Of a DNA stretch of 64,000 nt, positions 27,128 through 34,471 are shown piece by piece. The position numbers were made by a program, and so were the translations under genes. Source of the DNA: Chitinibacter sp. SCUT-21 (lineage in GTDB: Bacteria > Pseudomonadota > Gammaproteobacteria > Burkholderiales > Chitinibacteraceae); assembly GCA_041874755.1 (NCBI GenBank), contig CP102611.1:3348001-3412000 (forward strand). Direction: 5' to 3'. The notes under the pieces were generated by a model. That model did not search any database and had not been told where the DNA came from. It saw only the letters and a program-made list of their open reading frames with translations. Numbering within the stretch: position 1 is the first letter of the stretch; each line of letters opens with the position of its first letter.

Positions 27128-30100
27128 TTACCGCTTGGTAATCTCCGCCCAAACCTTATCCAGCCGCTTCACCGATACCGGATACGGCGTGCGTAATTCT
27201 TGTGCAAACAGCCCCACACGTAATTCCTCGATCATCCAGCGGAACGGCAGTAGGGTGGCGGTATCTCTCCCTTCGCGTTGCCATTTGTCGACTTCAGCGA
27301 TATACCGCTGCATCAACTCGCTCACTTCCGCGCCGCGCTGGCCGTCGCGGTTTGGATTTTGGACGCGTTTTTCGAGGCGGATTTTCATTGCTTTGATGTA
27401 AATGGGCAGCCGTGGTAATTGCTCCCATGGCGTGGCGGTGAGAAAGCCTTTGTAGATCAGCTCGCCCAGCTGCGTTTTTAGCTCGTTCTGGATATTGCCG
27501 CCTTTGGCAAGCAGCGTGCCGAGCGCAATAAAATCGGGCGCGATGTCGTTCAGCGTACGCAGTACCGCATCACGTACCGACGGTAGCCGCACTTTGGCGC
27601 GGCTTTTCTGATCGTCGAAATCTTTTTTCTTGCGCGGCGCTTCGTCTTCGCCCAAGAAGGCGCGGTTGCAGATGCAGGTGATCACATCGGCCATCAACTC
27701 GTCGCTATTGCCCAAGCTGCGGTAATGAATCGCCAGCTGGTTAAAGTTGGGCAGGGCTTTCGGCAATTGCTTGACGTGCTCTTTGAGCTCGAACTGCAGC
27801 AGCCGCACGACGCCGGCGCGGTGCGCTTCGTTCGCGGCGTGTTCGGTGTCAAACAGCCGAATCGCGACGCATTCTTTGCCTGCTTCGTCTTCATCGGGCA
27901 CGAGGCCGGGGTAGCCGGTCATCGCTTTGCCGTGGCGTTTGAAATTGATTTTGGCCGGTAGATCGCCAAAGTCCCATTTCGTAATGCCCGATTTTTCGAT
28001 GCCGGTGCTCTCGTCCGCCGTATCGCGGAAGGTGAGTTGCGCGGCTTCACCGAGTTGCGCGCGAATCGCGATCAAATCGCGGCCTTGCGCCAGCTCTTGG
28101 CCTGCGTCGTCGACGATGCGGAAGTTCATCCGCAAATGGATCGGTAAATCGGATCCATTGAAATCATCGGCGCTGACCGGCTGACCGCAGCCGCGCGTAG
28201 CGGCTTGTGCCAATTGCGGTAGCAGCGGTGCTTCGCGGTCGGCGTTTTCGAGCGCCACCATCATCTTGGTGGCAAAGTCGGGCACCGGCACGCACAGGCG
28301 TCGGATTGGTTTCGGTAACGATTTAATCAGTAGCGTAATTTTTTCGCGGATTAAGCCCGGCACCAGCCAATCGAAGGTCGCGTGATTAACGCGATTGAGT
28401 AAATGCAGGGGGAGGGTAATCGTCACCCCATCAAGCACATGGCCGGGCTCGAAGCGATACCCCAGTGGCAGCTTGGCGTCCTGCAGGCGGAAGAATTCCG
28501 GATATTGCTCTTCAGTCACCGCTGCGGCGCTGTGCTGCATCAGATCTTCTTTACTTAAATACAGCAGCGTTGGGTTGAGTTTTTCAGCCTGTTTGCGCCA
28601 CGCTTCAAAGCCCGCGCCGTTAACGATGTCGGCAGGGATTTTGGCGTCGAAAAAGGCGAACAGTGCGTTTTCGTCGACCAAGACGTCTTGGCGGCGCGCT
28701 TTGTGTTCCAGCTCTTCTACGTCGAGCAGCAGGGCGAAGTTGTGCTCAAAGAATTTGGCCTTGCTGTGATAGTTAAAGCGCACCAAGGCTTCGCGGATGA
28801 AAATCTCGCGTGATTCGGCGGCGTTGATACTACCGTAGTGTACCCGTCTGCGCGCCACAATCGGTAAGCCATACAGCGTGATACGTTCGGATGCGCTGAC
28901 TTGCGCTTGCTCTTTGCTCCAGTGCGGGTCGAAATATTGTTTCTTGATCAAATGCGGCGCGAGTTTTTCGACCCATTCCGGCTCAATCGCCGCGACGCAG
29001 CGCGCGTAGAGTTTGCTGGTTTCAACCAGCTCGGCGGCGACGATCCATTTGGGCCGCGCTTTTTTCAGGCCAGAGCCGGGGAAAACATTAAATTTAATCC
29101 CGCGCGCGCCCAGATATTCGTCGTTTTCTGGCTGCTTAAAGCCCAGATTGCCAAGTAGGCCGGTGATCAGTGCCTTGTGGATTTGCTCGAAGGTGCCGGG
29201 CTTTTCGTTGACGCGTAATTCGCTCGCCATTTCCGACAATTGCTTGTGTAGCTCGCGCCATTCGCGTAGGCGCAAGTACGAGAGGAAATTGCGGTGGCAT
29301 TCCTGCACCAACTGGCGGTTTGAGGTTTTATCGGCGAGTAGTTTTTCAAAGAAATCCCACAGGCGCAGGTAGGAAAGGAAGTCCGATTTTTCCTCGGTAA
29401 ACTTGGCGTGCGCTTGATCGGCGGCTTGGCGCGCATCGAACGGGCGCTCGCGCGGGTCTTGCAGCGACAGGCCCGAGGCGATAATCAGCATTTCTTTCAA
29501 ACAGCCTTCGTCTTGCCCAGCGAGCAACATGCGGCCCACGCGCGGATCGATCGGCAGGCGCGCCAGTTGCTGGCCGATTTGCGTGAGGCGGTCTTGCTCG
29601 TCCACCGCGCCGAGTTCGCGCAATTGCTGGTAGCCGTCGGCGATCAGCTTGCCCGATGGCGCTTCCAGAAATGGGAATTCATCAACGCGACCAAGGCGTA
29701 GCGCCGCCATGCGCAAGATAACGCCAGCGAGGCTGGAGCGGACGATTTCGGGGTCGGTAAACGGCGGGCGCAGGTTGAAGTCTTCTTCCGAATACAGGCG
29801 CACGCAAATACCGCTGGCAACGCGGCCGCAACGACCTGCGCGCTGGCGCGCGGAGGCTTGCGAGATTTTTTCGATTAAGAGCTGTTCAACCTTAGCGCGC
29901 GGGCTGTAGCGGTTAATCCGCGCTTGGCCGCTGTCGATGACATAACGGATGCCGGGTACCGTCAGCGAAGTCTCAGCGACATTGGTCGCCAGCACGATAC
30001 GTCGGCCAGTACTGCTAGGGCGAAAGATACGTTGCTGGTCTTCATTGGATAATCGGGCAAATAGCGGCAGCACTTCAGCGTCGCGTAATTTGGCTTTGCG

Positions 30101-31036
30101 TAGCTCGTCCATCGTTTCGCGAATTTCGCGCTCGCCCGGCAAAAACACCAGTACATCGCCGCTGCCATCGCGGCGCCACAGCTCGTCGACCGCATTGGCG
30201 ATGGCTTCTTCCATCTCGATTTCTTGATCGTCTTCGTCGGTGCTGGCCAGCGGCTTGTAGCGTACTTCAACTGGATAAGTACGACCCGATACTTCCAGCA
30301 CCGGTGCGCCGTCGAAATGTTTGCTAAAGCGATCTGCATCAATCGTCGCGGAGGTGACGATGACTTTCAGATCGGGGCGTTTCGGCAGAATTTGCTTTAA
30401 ATAGCCGAGCAAGAAATCAATATTCAGGCTGCGCTCGTGCGCTTCGTCGATGATGATGGTGTCGTAGTTATTCAGATAGCGATCACTGAGTGACTCGGCG
30501 AGCAAAATACCGTCGGTCATCAGCTTGATATAGCTGGCGGGCGAGCTTTTATCGGTAAAGCGCACTTTATAGCCAACGTAATGGCCGATTTCGGATTTCA
30601 ATTCTTGCGCAATGCGGCTGGCGACCGAGCGTGCGGCCAAGCGGCGAGGCTGCGTGTGGCCGATTAAGCCATGGATGCCGCGACCGAGTTCGAGGCAGAT
30701 TTTCGGTAGCTGCGTGGTTTTACCCGAACCGGTTTCACCGCAAACGATAACGACTTGATGCTTGGCAATCGCGGCTTTGAGTTCATCGCGGCGCTGATTG
30801 ACCGGCAGAAAATCATCATATTCCGGCGTTGGTAGCTTTTCGCGGCGAAGGACAGTTTTGGCGAGTGATTTTTCAACGCCTGCAGCAAATTGGACCTGCA
30901 ATTGATCGGTTGGCTGATTGCGCTTGATGCGATCGCCCATTTGGCTAATTAGCCGTGAAAGCGGGTGACGATCGCTGCTTTGGCAGTCGTTAAGCTGGGC
31001 GCGAAGCGCTGGAAGATCCCGAAGTGTAAGTGTCAT
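27128..31036 (-). CDS. hrpA: ATP-dependent RNA helicase HrpA
   Basis: HrpA is a large DEAH-box RNA helicase that can act on mRNA and on stalled or collided ribosomes. The protein has 1302 residues, full length for the family. Motif I (GETGSGKTT) is at 100-108, the DEAH box lies near 197, SATID follows, and QRAGRCGR motif VI is near 400. Then come the winged-helix, HA2, OB-fold and long HrpA-specific C-terminal DUF3418 region. It is followed by a PAS protein gene upstream in the same direction, with a 60-base gap, and both may use separate promoters. Confidence 0.97.
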   Translation of the reverse strand: MTLTLRDLPALRAQLNDCQSSDRHPLSRLISQMGDRIKRNQPTDQLQVQFAAGVEKSLAKTVLRREKLPTPEYDDFLPVNQRRDELKAAIAKHQVVIVCGETGSGKTTQLPKICLELGRGIHGLIGHTQPRRLAARSVASRIAQELKSEIGHYVGYKVRFTDKSSPASYIKLMTDGILLAESLSDRYLNNYDTIIIDEAHERSLNIDFLLGYLKQILPKRPDLKVIVTSATIDADRFSKHFDGAPVLEVSGRTYPVEVRYKPLASTDEDDQEIEMEEAIANAVDELWRRDGSGDVLVFLPGEREIRETMDELRKAKLRDAEVLPLFARLSNEDQQRIFRPSSTGRRIVLATNVAETSLTVPGIRYVIDSGQARINRYSPRAKVEQLLIEKISQASARQRAGRCGRVASGICVRLYSEEDFNLRPPFTDPEIVRSSLAGVILRMAALRLGRVDEFPFLEAPSGKLIADGYQQLRELGAVDEQDRLTQIGQQLARLPIDPRVGRMLLAGQDEGCLKEMLIIASGLSLQDPRERPFDARQAADQAHAKFTEEKSDFLSYLRLWDFFEKLLADKTSNRQLVQECHRNFLSYLRLREWRELHKQLSEMASELRVNEKPGTFEQIHKALITGLLGNLGFKQPENDEYLGARGIKFNVFPGSGLKKARPKWIVAAELVETSKLYARCVAAIEPEWVEKLAPHLIKKQYFDPHWSKEQAQVSASERITLYGLPIVARRRVHYGSINAAESREIFIREALVRFNYHSKAKFFEHNFALLLDVEELEHKARRQDVLVDENALFAFFDAKIPADIVNGAGFEAWRKQAEKLNPTLLYLSKEDLMQHSAAAVTEEQYPEFFRLQDAKLPLGYRFEPGHVLDGVTITLPLHLLNRVNHATFDWLVPGLIREKITLLIKSLPKPIRRLCVPVPDFATKMMVALENADREAPLLPQLAQAATRGCGQPVSADDFNGSDLPIHLRMNFRIVDDAGQELAQGRDLIAIRAQLGEAAQLTFRDTADESTGIEKSGITKWDFGDLPAKINFKRHGKAMTGYPGLVPDEDEAGKECVAIRLFDTEHAANEAHRAGVVRLLQFELKEHVKQLPKALPNFNQLAIHYRSLGNSDELMADVITCICNRAFLGEDEAPRKKKDFDDQKSRAKVRLPSVRDAVLRTLNDIAPDFIALGTLLAKGGNIQNELKTQLGELIYKGFLTATPWEQLPRLPIYIKAMKIRLEKRVQNPNRDGQRGAEVSELMQRYIAEVDKWQREGRDTATLLPFRWMIEELRVGLFAQELRTPYPVSVKRLDKVWAEITKR

Positions 31037-31096
31037 TGCCGCTGCGTTGAATTGATAAAATCAAGGCGGCGATTTTAACACGGGCAGTGGCTGACC

Positions 31097-32347
31097 TTAG
31101 TGCAATGTAATCAATTGGCTTGCGGCCAAGCTTGGCTCGAGTTGCCGAACGCTACAACGGATTTCTTCACCCTGGCTGCTGCTGAGTTTAATTTCGTCGC
31201 CATTGGCACTGGCAATGGGCTCGCTGCTGATTGTTTTAAGCGATTCGCCGATCAGCAGTTCAGGGCTAAGGCCAAGGCGCGTGCAAGCGGCGTGATTGGC
31301 AAATAAAATTTGATCGTATTGCACCAGCATAAAGGCGTGCGGTAGCGCGTGTGCCATGGCGTGGACCAAAGCTTTGCAATCGTCGCGTGCCGCTTCTTGC
31401 TCTTTTTGCGTGGTGATGTCGATGGCGATGCTCAACAGATAGGTTTTGCCTTCGCGCTCGACCGCCACCTTGGTGATGTCAAACCAGTGAGTGCGGCCGC
31501 TGGGTAAAACGCAGCTGTCCTCAATACGCAGCGTTTTGCCCGTAGCGAAGACTTCGGCGTCCCCTTTGCCTAATATGGGGGTATCGTCATCCAAGCCCAT
31601 ATGTGAATGGACTAGCAGGTCATGCCCCAGTAGGGTTTGTGTGGTTTGATTGACGAGCAGGAAGCGGCCGTATTGATCGCGAATAAAAACCAGATTCGGG
31701 CTGGAGTCGATGATTTGTTGGGTAAAAATTTGCTGTTTAAATAGCGCTTCTTCAGTGGCTTTAATATGCGAAATATCGCGAATTACAACGACGCAGTCGC
31801 GCTCACTGAGGGGTGATAGACGTGCTTCAAAAGTATATTGTTCGCCGTGATTACCTAGTGTGTATTCGAAGCGAATCGGTAGTTGTGTATTTTGTAACTC
31901 GATTAGTGTTTCAAGGTATTGCCGCGAAACGCGAGCAGGGAAAATGTTCGCGAGTTTGGCAAATTGGCAACCATCAGGATGGTGCTCGATATGCGCGTCA
32001 TTATGCGAGCTGACGCGTCGGCTCGCATAATCGATGGTCCAAAGTAGATCAGGTATGCCCGCGAGTACGTCGACTGGGTTGGCGGGAGGTACGATCGTGG
32101 TTTGAGAATCAGTGTACGTTTTTTCTTCTTTAGGTTTTAGTACCACTTTGCCAAGAGCGATTGCTGCCATATTTAGCAGTGCTAAGCCCAATAAACTAAT
32201 CTGAGTGGTTTGTGTTAATCCAAGGTCGATTGCTAATAAACCCAGACAAATCAATATGCTAGTGGCAAGTGAGATCCATTGGCTGCGACGCTGAATGCGG
32301 GTAACCCAGGGTGTTGCTAGGCTTGCTGTGCTTGTTTCAGGGGTCAT
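31097..32347 (-). CDS. Membrane protein with PAS-like sensor segments and no output domain
   Basis: This 416-residue protein has two N-terminal membrane segments (about 25-44 and 48-67). Three PAS-like segments follow, at about 95-200, 205-320 and 325-410. The central one is clearest: LFKQQIFTQQIIDSSPNLVFIRD, then a PAC-like SIAIDITTQKEQEAARDD. There is no histidine kinase, GGDEF, EAL or methyl-accepting region after them. It may act through protein contacts, or the third PAS is a degenerate remnant of a longer sensor. It lies between hrpA and the tRNA array. Confidence 0.75.
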   Translation of the reverse strand: MTPETSTASLATPWVTRIQRRSQWISLATSILICLGLLAIDLGLTQTTQISLLGLALLNMAAIALGKVVLKPKEEKTYTDSQTTIVPPANPVDVLAGIPDLLWTIDYASRRVSSHNDAHIEHHPDGCQFAKLANIFPARVSRQYLETLIELQNTQLPIRFEYTLGNHGEQYTFEARLSPLSERDCVVVIRDISHIKATEEALFKQQIFTQQIIDSSPNLVFIRDQYGRFLLVNQTTQTLLGHDLLVHSHMGLDDDTPILGKGDAEVFATGKTLRIEDSCVLPSGRTHWFDITKVAVEREGKTYLLSIAIDITTQKEQEAARDDCKALVHAMAHALPHAFMLVQYDQILFANHAACTRLGLSPELLIGESLKTISSEPIASANGDEIKLSSSQGEEIRCSVRQLEPSLAASQLITLH

Positions 32348-32464
32348 AAGCAGTATGCCATCGGCAAGTGGTGTTATTTCTGCTGGAGTTTAACTGGAAA
32401 GCAAGCGATTGGCGAACACTGGTTGATATAAGGCGTAGCCTAACAACAGCAATTCTGAGGTGGA

Positions 32465-32541
32465 TGGCGGAGTGGACGGGGCTCGAACCCGCGACCCCCG
32501 GCGTGACAGGCCGGTATTCTAACCAACTGAACTACCACTCC
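32465..32541 (-). tRNA. tRNA-Asp (GUC), copy 1 (last in the array)
   Basis: This 77-base gene includes an encoded CCA. The cloverleaf is complete, the anticodon loop CUGUCAC gives GUC, and the T-loop GTTCGAGCC is normal. It is separated from the rest of the array by a terminator-like hairpin at 32566-32590. Confidence 0.97.
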
Positions 32542-32565
32542 GCAGTGGTGAATTTTTTCTGGGCG

Positions 32566-32590
32566 AAAAAAAATGCCTGACGGCATTAAT
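32566..32590 (-). terminator. Terminator-like hairpin between tRNA-Val 1 and tRNA-Asp 1
   Basis: On the minus strand a 6-bp stem (AATGCC/GGCATT) with a 4-base loop is followed by a run of eight T. Transcripts from the array promoter could end here, leaving tRNA-Asp 1 dependent on read-through or its own promoter. Confidence 0.6.
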
Positions 32591-32608
32591 TTTTGATTTT
32601 AAGAGGCT

Positions 32609-32684
32609 TGGTGGGTCGTGACGGGGTCGAACCGCCGACATTCTGCTTGTAAGGCAGACGCTCTACCAACTGAGCTAACGACCC
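32609..32684 (-). tRNA. tRNA-Val (UAC), copy 1
   Basis: This 76-base gene includes an encoded CCA; the anticodon loop CUUACAA gives UAC. It is identical to the other Val copies in the stems inspected. It is the last gene before the hairpin at 32566-32590. Confidence 0.97.
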
Positions 32685-32697
32685 AATGTAAAACTGG

Positions 32698-32774
32698 TGG
32701 CGGAGTGGACGGGGCTCGAACCCGCGACCCCCGGCGTGACAGGCCGGTATTCTAACCAACTGAACTACCACTCC
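32698..32774 (-). tRNA. tRNA-Asp (GUC), copy 2
   Basis: This 77-base gene with CCA has anticodon GUC. On the minus strand it follows a truncated tRNA-Asp relic and precedes tRNA-Val 1 by 13 bases. Confidence 0.97.
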
Positions 32775-32827
32775 GCAGTGGTACTAAATTACTGCATCGA
32801 GTTTGTTCAATTGCTAATCTACGCCGC

Positions 32828-32842
32828 CTGAACTACTACTCT
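32828..32842 (-). pseudogene. Truncated tRNA-Asp relic (first 15 bases)
   Basis: Fifteen bases match the 5' end of tRNA-Asp with two substitutions (AGAGTAG for GGAGTGG, then TAGTTCAG). The bases just upstream of it on the minus strand are the same spacer found before intact tRNA-Asp copies. The rest of the gene is replaced by unrelated sequence (32775-32827). It is a remnant of another array unit. Confidence 0.7.
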
Positions 32843-32886
32843 GCAGTGGTATAACTTGTATTGCTACTTTCCATGTCAAGGGAAAG

Positions 32887-32962
32887 TGGTGGGTCGTGAC
32901 GGGGTCGAACCGCCGACATTCTGCTTGTAAGGCAGACGCTCTACCAACTGAGCTAACGACCC
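32887..32962 (-). tRNA. tRNA-Val (UAC), copy 2
   Basis: This 76-base gene with encoded CCA has anticodon UAC. It is the last of the regularly spaced copies: Val copies 2-5 start exactly 208 bases apart. Confidence 0.97.
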
Positions 32963-32973
32963 AATAAAACTTT

Positions 32974-33050
32974 TGGCGGAGTGGACGGGGCTCGAACCCG
33001 CGACCCCCGGCGTGACAGGCCGGTATTCTAACCAACTGAACTACCACTCC
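32974..33050 (-). tRNA. tRNA-Asp (GUC), copy 3
   Basis: This 77-base gene with CCA has anticodon GUC. It precedes tRNA-Val 2 by 11 bases on the minus strand, within the 208-base repeat. Confidence 0.97.
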
Positions 33051-33094
33051 GCAGTGGTATAACTTGCATTGCTACTTTCCATGTCAAGGGAAAG

Positions 33095-33170
33095 TGGTGG
33101 GTCGTGACGGGGTCGAACCGCCGACATTCTGCTTGTAAGGCAGACGCTCTACCAACTGAGCTAACGACCC
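33095..33170 (-). tRNA. tRNA-Val (UAC), copy 3
   Basis: This 76-base gene with encoded CCA has anticodon UAC. It is part of the 208-base tandem repeat with tRNA-Asp 3 and an identical 44-base spacer. Confidence 0.97.
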
Positions 33171-33181
33171 AATAAAACTTT

Positions 33182-33258
33182 TGGCGGAGTGGACGGGGCT
33201 CGAACCCGCGACCCCCGGCGTGACAGGCCGGTATTCTAACCAACTGAACTACCACTCC
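33182..33258 (-). tRNA. tRNA-Asp (GUC), copy 4
   Basis: This 77-base gene with CCA has anticodon GUC. By eye it is the same as copies 3 and 5, including both flanks. Confidence 0.97.
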
Positions 33259-33302
33259 GCAGTGGTATAACTTGCATTGCTACTTTCCATGTCAAGGGAA
33301 AG

Positions 33303-33378
33303 TGGTGGGTCGTGACGGGGTCGAACCGCCGACATTCTGCTTGTAAGGCAGACGCTCTACCAACTGAGCTAACGACCC
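33303..33378 (-). tRNA. tRNA-Val (UAC), copy 4
   Basis: This 76-base gene with encoded CCA has anticodon UAC. It shares its flanks with copies 2, 3 and 5. Confidence 0.97.
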
Positions 33379-33389
33379 AATAAAACTTT

Positions 33390-33466
33390 TGGCGGAGTGG
33401 ACGGGGCTCGAACCCGCGACCCCCGGCGTGACAGGCCGGTATTCTAACCAACTGAACTACCACTCC
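33390..33466 (-). tRNA. tRNA-Asp (GUC), copy 5
   Basis: This 77-base gene with CCA has anticodon GUC. It is the second gene transcribed from the array promoter. Confidence 0.97.
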
Positions 33467-33510
33467 GCAGTGGTATAACTTGCATTGCTACTTTCCATGT
33501 CAAGGGAAAG

Positions 33511-33586
33511 TGGTGGGTCGTGACGGGGTCGAACCGCCGACATTCTGCTTGTAAGGCAGACGCTCTACCAACTGAGCTAACGACCC
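33511..33586 (-). tRNA. tRNA-Val (UAC), copy 5 (first transcribed)
   Basis: This 76-base gene with encoded CCA has anticodon UAC. It lies directly behind the promoter at 33625-33653, with a 38-base leader region between the -10 box and the mature 5' end. Confidence 0.97.
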
Positions 33587-33624
33587 TTAGCTAAGACTTT
33601 CGTCCGTCGCTTCAGAGAGGCAGG

Positions 33625-33653
33625 ATTAAAACATGCACACGTTTAAGCGTCAA
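33625..33653 (-). promoter_or_regulatory. Sigma-70 promoter of the tRNA array
   Basis: On the minus strand, -35 TTGACG and -10 TTTAAT are separated by exactly 17 bases. A C-rich stretch (CCTGCC) follows the -10, which is the discriminator position; GC-rich discriminators are typical of stringently controlled stable-RNA promoters. Confidence 0.8.
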
Positions 33654-33676
33654 CTGTTTTGCTGCAAAAAAAGAAT

Positions 33677-33706
33677 AAAAAAAGCGCCATGAATGGCGCT
33701 TTTTTG
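33677..33706 (-). terminator. Bidirectional terminator after the small helical protein gene
   Basis: An 8-bp stem (AGCGCCAT/ATGGCGCT) is flanked by an A-run and a T-run. It lies 31 bases past the stop of the 72-residue gene and just upstream of the tRNA array promoter, insulating the two. Confidence 0.85.
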
Positions 33707-33736
33707 CTAAGCATTTGATAATAAATGCGATAAATT

Positions 33737-33955
33737 TTATGCGAAAGTATCGATTTTGGTGCGGGCTTCATCCATTTTTTGCGCAGTCGCCTGTCGCTCT
33801 TGTAGATTTTGTAATGCTTGTTGCGAAATGTTTTCTTTTTTACGGTCAAGTCGTTCAGCCCCTTGGGTGATTGCTTGGGCAGCTTGTTTTGATCCTTGAA
33901 ACATCGTTTGAGATAAAGAAGAGCTAAAGTTCATTACCGAGCTGATGCTAGACAT
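33737..33955 (-). CDS. Small helical hypothetical protein
   Basis: This 72-residue protein is rich in Gln, Ser, Ala and Lys. It has no membrane segment and a strongly helical C-terminal half (RKKENISQQALQNLQERQATAQKMDEART) that could form a coiled coil. No family was recognised. It is supported by an AGGGG ribosome site before the ATG and a clean terminator directly after it, which is the layout of a true single-gene unit. It is divergent from the PilZ gene at 34104. Confidence 0.65.
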   Translation of the reverse strand: MSSISSVMNFSSSLSQTMFQGSKQAAQAITQGAERLDRKKENISQQALQNLQERQATAQKMDEARTKIDTFA

Positions 33956-34103
33956 GGCCGTCCCCTCGTGGAGTTAGCGTTGCTTATGCAAGAAATATAC
34001 AACTCGTATAGCTGGAAAACTAACTGAGCTGATAGTCGGCTCTTTGCGCCTAGTGATGGGCGCGTTAAGATTTTGTTTCGAAATAATGGTTTATGGGTTT
34101 TGC

Positions 34104-34421
34104 ATGAGTTTAGGCCTGAAAGAGCGGGATCAGCGCGGGGCATTACGTGTTGCGGTGAATTGTAAAGTTAAAATTCGGCCATTGGATTTGGGGCTACCGT
34201 TTTATGGTGAATGCACTGATTTAAGTGTTACGGGTATGACGGTACAAACAAGTTATGTGCCACGACCGCATGAAGAATTTGATATTTATGTGATGCCAGC
34301 ACGAACGGAAGGGATGAAGCGGCAGCCTTTTTCTGCTCGAGTCAGAGTTCGACGTAGTCATCAGTTGAAAGTGACGTCTTTGTATGAATTGGGGCTAGAG
34401 ATTGTTCAGGTGTATGCTTAA
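34104..34421 (+). CDS. PilZ domain protein (probable c-di-GMP receptor)
   Basis: This 105-residue single-domain protein carries both PilZ motifs: RGALR (RxxxR) near residues 11-15 and DLSVTGM (D-x-S-x-x-G) near 38-44, followed by the beta-barrel strands. PilZ proteins bind cyclic di-GMP and pass the signal by protein contact, often to pili, flagella or polysaccharide machinery. The partner is unknown here. Two more upstream ATGs (34086, 34044) are in frame, but the extra residues are hydrophobic and lack family support, so 34104 is the preferred start. Confidence 0.82.
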   Translation: MSLGLKERDQRGALRVAVNCKVKIRPLDLGLPFYGECTDLSVTGMTVQTSYVPRPHEEFDIYVMPARTEGMKRQPFSARVRVRRSHQLKVTSLYELGLEIVQVYA

Positions 34422-34471
34422 TTCCATTACACTAGCAACTTTGCAAGCTAGCCCAGATTTAAAGCGGATTC

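Larger units (their letters stand above)
32887..33510 (-). repeat. 208-base tandem repeat, three full units, carrying tRNA-Val and tRNA-Asp
   Basis: Val genes at 32887, 33095, 33303 and 33511 are exactly 208 bases apart, and Asp genes at 32974, 33182 and 33390 have the same spacing. The spacers (including CTACTTTCCATGTCAAGGG) look identical by eye. Such uniformity suggests recent unequal crossover or gene conversion. Confidence 0.9.

Noticed and set aside
32586..33463. Four ORFs on the minus strand with near-identical translations (VRIPACHAGGRGFEPRPL-type)
   Set aside because: They are translations of tRNA genes and spacers, a well-known artefact.
32465..33586. Possible CRISPR array
   Set aside because: The regular 208-base units are tRNA genes with identical spacers, not short repeats with unique spacers.
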